Assembly (NCBI GenBank): GCA_031288675.1
Contig: JAITQY010000012.1
Coordinates: 1-9,475, forward strand
Origin: Oscillospiraceae bacterium
Lineage (GTDB): Bacteria; Bacillota; Clostridia; Oscillospirales; Oscillospiraceae
Length of the DNA stretch: 9,475 nt
Reading direction: 5' to 3'
Every line of letters begins with the position of its first letter. The first letter of the stretch is position 1. Below the pieces are notes generated by a model. That model did not search any database. It saw only the letters and a list, made by a program, of their open reading frames with translations, and was not told the origin of the DNA. The translations under genes and the position numbers were made by a program. Shown here piece after piece: positions 5,107-9,475 of this stretch.

Positions 5107-6120
5107 GTGTCTGCAAAAAAGAGAATTATGGCGGCGGCGGTTGCCCTGTTCCTGCTTGCTCCGGTGATTGCGCTTTCGGTAAGCGGCGGAGCGTTGGAAA
5201 TCGAAACCGTTTCCGTAACTATGCCGGCGGCGGAGAGCGAGCCGGTTAATTACGCTCCGGTAGCGGAGAACCTTAACTACACCACCTACAAAGGCGTTAC
5301 CCTATTCGGCGAATTTGCCGCGATAGACCCGGAGGGCGAGCTTGTAAGCTTCAGAATAGTTACTCAGCCCGCAAAGGGCGATGTGACCGTTGCTGACAAC
5401 AAGTTCCGGTACGTGCCAAATTCCAAGAAAAAAGGTAAGGACAGCTTCACTTACGTTGCCCTTGACGCATCCGGAAACGCCAGTCAGGAAGCCACAGTCA
5501 GCGTTATTATTGAAAAACAGAGCACCGACGTTATGTACAGCGATATGAACGGCAATCCGGCGGAATACAGCGCTCTGCGCCTTGCCGAAGAGGGCATTTT
5601 CGTTGGCGAGAAGCTCGGCGACCTCTACAACTTCAACCCGAATGCTACGGTCTCCCGCAGTGAGTTCCTTGCGATGTGCGCTAAGGTCAGCGGTATGGAG
5701 CCTATCACGGATGTAACGAACACAGGCTTTGCCGATGACGCGATTATACCGACGTGGGTCAAGCCCTACGTCAGCGCGGCGCTTATGGGCGGAATGATCA
5801 ACGGATACAGCGGCGACGGCGGTGCGGCGGTATTCGCGGCTATCCAGCCTATTAGCTTCAGCGAAGCGGCGGTTATGCTTAACAACGCGCTCCAAATCAG
5901 CGATGTACGAAGCGTTTCGTTCTTCGCGGATGAGACGCTCGTGCCGGTGTGGGCAAGTCAGGCGGCGGCTAATTTGAACGCGTGCAATATTCTTGAAGAC
6001 ATCACGCTTAACGCTAACAAACCTGTTACCCGTGCGGAAGCCGCGACGGTACTTGCCCGTGCGGCGGAGCTCGTCGCGTCGCGCAATGACGGACACAGTC
6101 TGCTAAGCTGGGCGTTCTGA
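5107..6120 (+). CDS. Exported protein with Ig/cadherin-like domain and C-terminal SLH repeats
   Basis: Predicted 337-residue secreted protein starting at GTG 5107. Residues 1-29 form a signal peptide: AKKR, then the hydrophobic MAAAVALFLLAPVIAL. Residues about 49-138 look like a cadherin-like/Big_17-type beta-sandwich of the tandem-95 kind: YAPVAENLNYTT, AIDPEGELVSF, KGDVTV, FRYVPN, DSFTYVALDASG. Three SLH-like units follow: about 142-197 (MYSDMN, EEGIFVG, NPNATVSRSEF), 207-263 (GFADD, WVKPYVSAALMGGMINGY, ISFSEA) and 270-322 (FFADE, VWASQAAANLNACNIL, VTRAEAATVL). The second and third are degenerate. The SLH block at the C terminus is the reverse of the 818-3784 protein. It probably sits in the envelope anchored to wall polymer; the single Ig-like domain may be a spacer or binding module. 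It is a single-gene unit between two terminators. Confidence 0.88.
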   Translation: MSAKKRIMAAAVALFLLAPVIALSVSGGALEIETVSVTMPAAESEPVNYAPVAENLNYTTYKGVTLFGEFAAIDPEGELVSFRIVTQPAKGDVTVADNKFRYVPNSKKKGKDSFTYVALDASGNASQEATVSVIIEKQSTDVMYSDMNGNPAEYSALRLAEEGIFVGEKLGDLYNFNPNATVSRSEFLAMCAKVSGMEPITDVTNTGFADDAIIPTWVKPYVSAALMGGMINGYSGDGGAAVFAAIQPISFSEAAVMLNNALQISDVRSVSFFADETLVPVWASQAAANLNACNILEDITLNANKPVTRAEAATVLARAAELVASRNDGHSLLSWAF

Positions 6121-6152
6121 TCCCATTGCGTTGCCAAACAAATATTATAAAC

Positions 6153-6187
6153 AACAACAGGGCAGATAATTTATCCGCCCTGTTGTT
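6153..6187. terminator. Probable bidirectional terminator between the SLH gene and htpG
   Basis: Arms 6153-6163 and 6177-6187 (AACAACAGGGC with its complement) are perfect, continued by an inner GATA/TATC pair after an A-C mismatch (6164/6176) that becomes a G-U pair on the minus strand. The plus-strand tail is only moderately T-rich, while the minus-strand tail (GTTTATAATATTTG) is richer. It may end both the SLH transcript and a long htpG 3' region. Confidence 0.7.
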
Positions 6188-6221
6188 CACAAATTGTTTA
6201 CGATTACACACAAAAAAATAC

Positions 6222-6250
6222 TTGACAAATCAGAAACTTTGTGCTATAAT
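6222..6250 (+). promoter_or_regulatory. Perfect consensus promoter with no gene behind it
   Basis: TTGACA (6222-6227), 17 nt, TATAAT (6245-6250), 12/12, with an extended -10 TG at 6242-6243. The expected transcript start is near 6257. No convincing reading frame follows on the plus strand, and the next gene (htpG) is convergent. The transcript would be non-coding, or antisense to htpG. Confidence 0.85.
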
Positions 6251-6293
6251 GCAGGAGTAGTGATTAATGACTAATATTTAATGATGAACGTCC

Positions 6294-6334
6294 CGCGTTT
6301 CCCCCGTCCACTCACGACTGTTGACTGCCGACTA
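6294..6334. repeat. Direct repeat copy 1, heptamer-based (GACTNNN units to 6343)
   Basis: Aligns without gaps to 6442-6482 at 32 of 41 positions (hand count). Its right half is a run of 7-nt units: a degenerate CACTCAC (6309-6315), then GACT at 6316, 6323, 6330 and 6337, each followed by three variable bases. Confidence 0.75.
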
Positions 6335-6387
6335 AAGACTATCTCGGCACTACGGGTTTGACCTGCAATATTCTCGCATTCCCGTAG

Positions 6388-6406
6388 GGGCGAGCACCGC
6401 TCGCCC
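6388..6406. repeat. GC-rich palindrome, REP-like
   Basis: Perfect 8-bp arms GGGCGAGC and GCTCGCCC with loop ACC. The flank CCCGTAGG on the left also pairs with CTACGGG at 6350-6356, making two adjacent hairpins. No T run follows on either strand, so it is not a standard terminator. GTAGGGGCGA...TCGCCC palindromes recur between genes in many bacteria, so this may be one member of an interspersed family. Confidence 0.6.
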
Positions 6407-6441
6407 GTCGCTGCTCTCGTCCTTGCCACTTGCAATTACTA

Positions 6442-6482
6442 CGCGTTACCCTCGTCCCCTGCCGACTATGGACTATCGACTA
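6442..6482. repeat. Direct repeat copy 2, reaching into the htpG stop codon
   Basis: Ungapped match to 6294-6334. GACTAT units begin at 6464, 6471 and 6478. On the minus strand each gives a TAG, and the 7-nt period puts the three TAGs in three different frames; the first (6480-6482) is the htpG stop. A further heptamer pair, CTTGCCA/CTTGCAA, lies just outside at 6422-6435. Confidence 0.75.
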
Positions 6483-8357
6483 TATCATCAGCGAATCCAG
6501 CAGTTCCGCAAACGCGCCCGGATCGGTGATTTCCACGCCGGCTATCAACAGCGCGCGGTATAGCATCAGTTTAGCGATTTTTTCAGCCTTTGGCTTGTCG
6601 CTTATATACGCTTCTTTAAGCTCGGCGAACGCCGGATGCTCCGCGTTAAGCTCCAGCACGCGCTCCGCTTTCATTTGCTCTCCTTCGCTGTTCGGAAGTG
6701 ACTTGAAATAACGCTCAAGCTCAAGCGTTACATACCCGCGCGTAGTCAGATACGACGGCGCGGACTTCAGGTTCAAACTGACCCGTACCTCCGCTACAGC
6801 GTCGCCGAGCGCCGATTGCGCAAACTCCAGCACATCCTTATACTCCGTGCCGAGCTTTTCAAGCTCATCTTTCTTCTCTGCGGAATCCGGAAGCCCGAGA
6901 TCGTCATTATTCACGCTGCGAAGCTCTTTTTCTCCGAATTTGGTAAGCGTCTGTACTACAAATTCATCGGTGTCCTCACCAAGGCAAATAACGTCATATC
7001 CCGAGTCAAGTACCGTCTCCGTTCGCGGATTTGCGTGAGTTTCATCGCCGAACGCGTAGTAGATGTATTGCTGTTCCTCCGTCATCGCGTCCGCGTATTC
7101 CTGAAGTGAAATCAGCTTCTTCAGCTTTGCGGAACGGAACATCAGCAAGTCGGACAGCAGTTCTTTCTTTGACCCGAAGTCGCTGATTATCCCGTATTTC
7201 AATTGCAGACCGAACGCGTTCCAAAACTCCGCGTAATCATCAGGCGCTTCCGTCATCAGCCGTTTCAGCTCGTCCTTGACGCGCTTTTCAAGGTTACGCG
7301 CAATTACCCTAAGCTGACGGTCGTGCTGAAGTGTTTCGCGGCTGATATTCAGTGTCAGATCGCGCGTGTCAACTACTCCGCGCGCAAACCGGAAGCACTC
7401 CGGCAGCAGGTCTGAACATTTATCCATAATCAGCACGCCGTCGGAATAAAGCTCTAAGCCCGGCTGAAAATCACGGGTATAATAGTTATACGGCGCTTTA
7501 CGCGGAATGAACAGCAGCGCGGTAAAGCTCACAAGTCCCTCCGCGTTAACGGTTAGAGTACTAAGCGGCTTCGCTGTATCGTAATACTTATCTTGATAGA
7601 ACTGCTCGCGGTCCTCGTCCGTAACGTCCGCTTTCGGACGCCTCCAAATCGGAAGCATAGAGTTCACTGTCTCGGTCTCGGTATGCTCGTGCGATTCTCC
7701 GTTTTCTTCCGCGTGAGTATGCGTTATGTCCATTTTTATCGGGTAGCGGATATAATCGCTGTATTTCTTAATTAGCTCACGCAGACGGTAGGTTTCCATA
7801 TACTCGGAGTATGTTTCCTCGTCCGCGTCGGGCTTGATGTAAAGGGTTATTGTGGTGCCGTATTCCGCTTTCTCAGCGGACTCAATATCATACCCGTCTG
7901 TTCCGGAACTTATCCACAGGTTTGCCTTGTCGCTGCCGAACGCTTTTGACAGCACTTCTACGCGCTCCGCTACCATAAAGGCGCTGTAGAATCCTACGCC
8001 GAACTGCCCGATCACATCTATCGCGTCGCTGTTCTCGTTCTGCTCTAACCCCTCTTTGAACTCTAACGAACCGCTCTTAGCGATCACTCCGAGATTTTTT
8101 TCAAGCTCTTTCGCGGTCATTCCTATGCCGTTGTCGCTGATTGTCAGTGTCCGGGCGTCCTTGTCGATGTCGAGTTTGATGTACAGGTCGCTGCGGTCTA
8201 ACCCAACCGAAGAATCGGTCAGCGCGCGGAACGCTAACTTATCAAGCGCGTCGCTCGCGTTTGAAATCAGCTCCCGCAGGAAAACTTCCTTGCGCGTGTA
8301 GATAGAGTTGATCATCAGCTCTAACAGCCGTTTTGATTCCGTTTGGAATTGCTTCAT
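6480..8357 (-). CDS. htpG: Hsp90-family molecular chaperone HtpG
   Basis: Full-length 625-residue cytosolic ATP-dependent chaperone (E. coli HtpG has 624). N-terminal GHKL ATPase domain, about residues 1-205: E29 and N33 in FLRELISNASDALDK, D75-N-G in SDNGIGM, GVIAKSG at 90-96, and the lid motif GQFGVGFYSAF at 117-127. The middle domain carries the catalytic-loop Arg in ISRETLQHD (R340). The C-terminal dimerisation domain runs from about 515 to 625 (HPAFAELKEAY, KIAKLMLYRALLIAG). The linker near 212-230 is unusually His/Glu-rich (H213, H215, H223, H225) but of normal length. ATG 8357 is preceded by GGAGG 7 nt away. It lies downstream of addB by about 120 nt on the same strand and probably has its own promoter. 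The final TAG lies in the heptamer repeat; the protein end looks natural. Confidence 0.97.
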   Translation of the reverse strand: MKQFQTESKRLLELMINSIYTRKEVFLRELISNASDALDKLAFRALTDSSVGLDRSDLYIKLDIDKDARTLTISDNGIGMTAKELEKNLGVIAKSGSLEFKEGLEQNENSDAIDVIGQFGVGFYSAFMVAERVEVLSKAFGSDKANLWISSGTDGYDIESAEKAEYGTTITLYIKPDADEETYSEYMETYRLRELIKKYSDYIRYPIKMDITHTHAEENGESHEHTETETVNSMLPIWRRPKADVTDEDREQFYQDKYYDTAKPLSTLTVNAEGLVSFTALLFIPRKAPYNYYTRDFQPGLELYSDGVLIMDKCSDLLPECFRFARGVVDTRDLTLNISRETLQHDRQLRVIARNLEKRVKDELKRLMTEAPDDYAEFWNAFGLQLKYGIISDFGSKKELLSDLLMFRSAKLKKLISLQEYADAMTEEQQYIYYAFGDETHANPRTETVLDSGYDVICLGEDTDEFVVQTLTKFGEKELRSVNNDDLGLPDSAEKKDELEKLGTEYKDVLEFAQSALGDAVAEVRVSLNLKSAPSYLTTRGYVTLELERYFKSLPNSEGEQMKAERVLELNAEHPAFAELKEAYISDKPKAEKIAKLMLYRALLIAGVEITDPGAFAELLDSLMI

Positions 8358-8381
8358 AGTGTTTCCTCCGATAATATTAAG

Positions 8382-8410
8382 ATTATGTGTATACGCAATG
8401 ACCCTGCCAT
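8382..8410 (-). promoter_or_regulatory. Candidate promoter of htpG
   Basis: On the minus strand: -35 ATGGCA (8410-8405, 4/6), 17-nt spacer, -10 CATAAT (8387-8382, 5/6). The transcript would start near 8375, shortly before the GGAGG at 8369-8365. TATACA just upstream is an alternative -10. It is weak, which fits a regulated heat-shock gene, but it is unproven. Confidence 0.4.
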
Positions 8411-8415
8411 TGCGT
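8393..8415. promoter_or_regulatory. 8-7-8 dyad upstream of htpG, possible operator
   Basis: Perfect inverted repeat ACGCAATG (8393-8400) and CATTGCGT (8408-8415) with a 7-nt centre. It covers the candidate -35 box of htpG. It is not the CIRCE element (TTAGCACTC-N9-GAGTGCTAA), so HrcA is not implied. It could bind another repressor or form a hairpin in read-through RNA from addB. Confidence 0.5.
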
Positions 8416-8479
8416 GCTTGTCCCCGATTTTTGTACCGGCGTTCTTTGACCGCCGCCTGTTAATTATTACGGCTCGTTC

Positions 8480-9475
8480 TCAGCGGTTAACCGGCTCGCC
8501 TATCTTTTCCCATACGGCGTTATCTTTCAGCGTTAATAGCTTCCGTTTATCAGCTCCGCCGCAAATCGCGATGAAATCGCAGTAGTCGCACGGACTTCGT
8601 CCGTTCGGACGCTGAAACGGGTCAGGCTCAATTTCTCCGCAGGTGATTGCCGCGCTGATGTTCATAAGCGTTTCCTCAACATAGCGTCCGAGCCGACCAA
8701 GCTGTTCTGCGCTTACTAATTTACCTATCTTCTCTTCCGATAAACCTTCAAGTATCAGACCGCTGCCTTTCAGCTTTGACTTGCGTTCCTTAGCTATCAG
8801 CTCGTCTGTCGGACGCGTAGCCGCGCTCACAAGAATATCCTTTGCAGGAGTATAATAAACCCCGGCAGGTTTACTGCTTCCGTTGAATGCACTATACGCG
8901 AACAGATATACAAGCATCTGTATCCCCAAGCCGTAATAAACGTCGCTTAGCGAGAACTCACGGGAGCCTGTCTTATAGTCCGCAACGCGCACGAACAGCG
9001 TATCGCCGAGCTTCATCGCGTCCACGCGGTCTATTATTCCGCTTAGCGGAACGCCGCCGAACTCGCCGCGCACATTAAACTCAAACTCGCTCGGCTCAAA
9101 TTTACTTGACGCGAGTTCCGCCGCGATAAACGCGACCATATCCGCGACTTCGGTACGCAGCTTGTCGAACAGAAAAGCGAACCGCGCGTTTGTCAGGCTG
9201 TATTTCAGACGCTCCTCTGCATATGCGTCCGTGAACACCGCCGCGAAATATTTTATATCATCGCTTGACGTTTTACCGAAGCCGCCGCGCGAAGCGGCTT
9301 CGCGTGATACACGCTCCAACACATAGTGCATCAGTGTACCGAACTCCGGCGCATCGATTCCGGTGGTTTTCAGCGGCTTTGCTTTCAGTCCGTGTTTTAT
9401 AAAAAAGGAGTATTTACAGCTATTGAAATCTTCTATTTTGGATGCACTCAGTGACGGCTTCTCTCCGTAAAGCAC
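8480..9475 (-). CDS. addB: AddB C-terminal nuclease domain (partial, runs off right edge)
   Basis: C-terminal 331 residues of a gene whose start lies beyond the window; the apparent GTG at the edge is not a real start. AddB with AddA forms the helicase-nuclease that resects double-strand breaks for RecA, the Firmicute counterpart of RecBCD. The fragment is the PD-(D/E)xK nuclease with its Fe-S cluster: SASKIEDFNSC (C20) opens the domain, H50 lies in FGTLMH, the acidic residue is D149 in GIIDRVD, D166-Y-K168 (VADYKTG) is the catalytic core, Q186 lies in IQMLVYLF, and CDYCDFIAIC supplies the other three cysteines (C296, C299, C305; spacing x2 and x5 as in B. subtilis AddB). All key residues are present, so the domain looks active. 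addA, often directly downstream, is not there; htpG follows instead. Confidence 0.88.
   Translation of the reverse strand: MLYGEKPSLSASKIEDFNSCKYSFFIKHGLKAKPLKTTGIDAPEFGTLMHYVLERVSREAASRGGFGKTSSDDIKYFAAVFTDAYAEERLKYSLTNARFAFLFDKLRTEVADMVAFIAAELASSKFEPSEFEFNVRGEFGGVPLSGIIDRVDAMKLGDTLFVRVADYKTGSREFSLSDVYYGLGIQMLVYLFAYSAFNGSSKPAGVYYTPAKDILVSAATRPTDELIAKERKSKLKGSGLILEGLSEEKIGKLVSAEQLGRLGRYVEETLMNISAAITCGEIEPDPFQRPNGRSPCDYCDFIAICGGADKRKLLTLKDNAVWEKIGEPVNR

Larger units (their letters stand above)
6251..6479. other. Gene-free region with heptamer repeats and hairpins
   Basis: No supported gene. Just after the orphan promoter, AGGAG (6253-6257) precedes ATG 6267, but that frame stops after four codons. 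ATG 6281 opens 26 codons without its own ribosome binding site. The rest holds two copies of a 41-bp direct repeat, a hairpin CTACGGG (6350-6356)/CCCGTAG (6381-6387), and a directly adjacent hairpin GGGCGAGC (6388-6395)/GCTCGCCC (6399-6406). Candidates are a small structured RNA, interspersed repeat DNA, or the scar of a lost gene. Confidence 0.6.

Noticed and set aside
5302..6096. 264-codon open frame on the minus strand
   Set aside because: Antisense to the signal-peptide/SLH gene at 5107-6120; Arg-rich translation without recognisable motifs and no ribosome binding site. A shadow of the real gene.
6281..6361. 26-codon frame after the orphan promoter
   Set aside because: No ribosome binding site of its own and its codons pass through the heptamer repeat; likely not translated.
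6309..6484. CRISPR-like array from the heptamer repeats
   Set aside because: Units are 7 nt with no spacers of constant length and no cas genes nearby.
8430..8451. CtsR-like GGTCAAA pair upstream of htpG on the minus strand
   Set aside because: Second half is GGTACAAA with an extra base and the gap is 7 rather than 3 nt; does not fit the CtsR operator.
8437..8455. CGGCG/CGCCG hairpin after addB as terminator
   Set aside because: Five pairs with a 9-nt loop and no T run on the minus strand.

Overview
The window most likely comes from an anaerobic low-to-mid-GC Firmicute, probably an uncultured clostridial or oscillospiraceal lineage. Support: two secreted proteins with S-layer homology (SLH) domains, AddB-type rather than RecBCD recombination, strong AGGAGG-like ribosome binding sites, and several near-perfect or perfect TTGACA-N17-TATAAT promoters. 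Base composition is near 50% GC in most genes; the hepT gene drops to about 38% (hand count). The lineage call is an inference; no marker gene settles it.

Layout, left to right. Bases 133-670 hold a two-gene plus-strand unit: a small eight-cysteine zinc-ribbon-like protein and an unrecognised 96-residue protein. A strong promoter (738-766) then drives a 988-residue exported SLH protein (818-3784) with a beta-solenoid-like region, a Ser/Gly linker, two copies of an InlB/Flg_new-type repeat and a second beta-rich region. After its terminator come two short independent units, each with its own perfect promoter and terminator: an AbrB/MazE-type antitoxin gene whose partner PIN toxin seems reduced to 14 codons (3942-4248), and a complete MntA/HepT nucleotidyltransferase-HEPN toxin-antitoxin pair (4348-4964). 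A second exported SLH protein follows (5107-6120), with one Ig/cadherin-like domain in front of three SLH-like repeats.

Bases 6121-6479 hold no convincing gene. They contain a probably bidirectional terminator, a perfect plus-strand promoter with no gene after it, two diverged copies of a ~41-bp direct repeat built from heptamers, and a pair of hairpins between them. Any transcript from that promoter would run antisense into htpG. The minus strand then carries htpG (6480-8357), preceded by an 8-7-8 dyad that overlaps its best promoter candidate, and the 3' part of addB, which runs off the right edge.

The surface proteins probably attach to cell-wall polymer through SLH domains and form envelope or adhesive structures. 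HtpG and AddB are housekeeping functions in protein folding and double-strand-break repair. The accessory interest lies in 3822-5020 (terminator-bounded toxin-antitoxin units between two surface-protein genes) and in 6222-6482 (orphan promoter, heptamer repeats, hairpins). I saw no CRISPR array, tRNA, rRNA, transposase or integrase.
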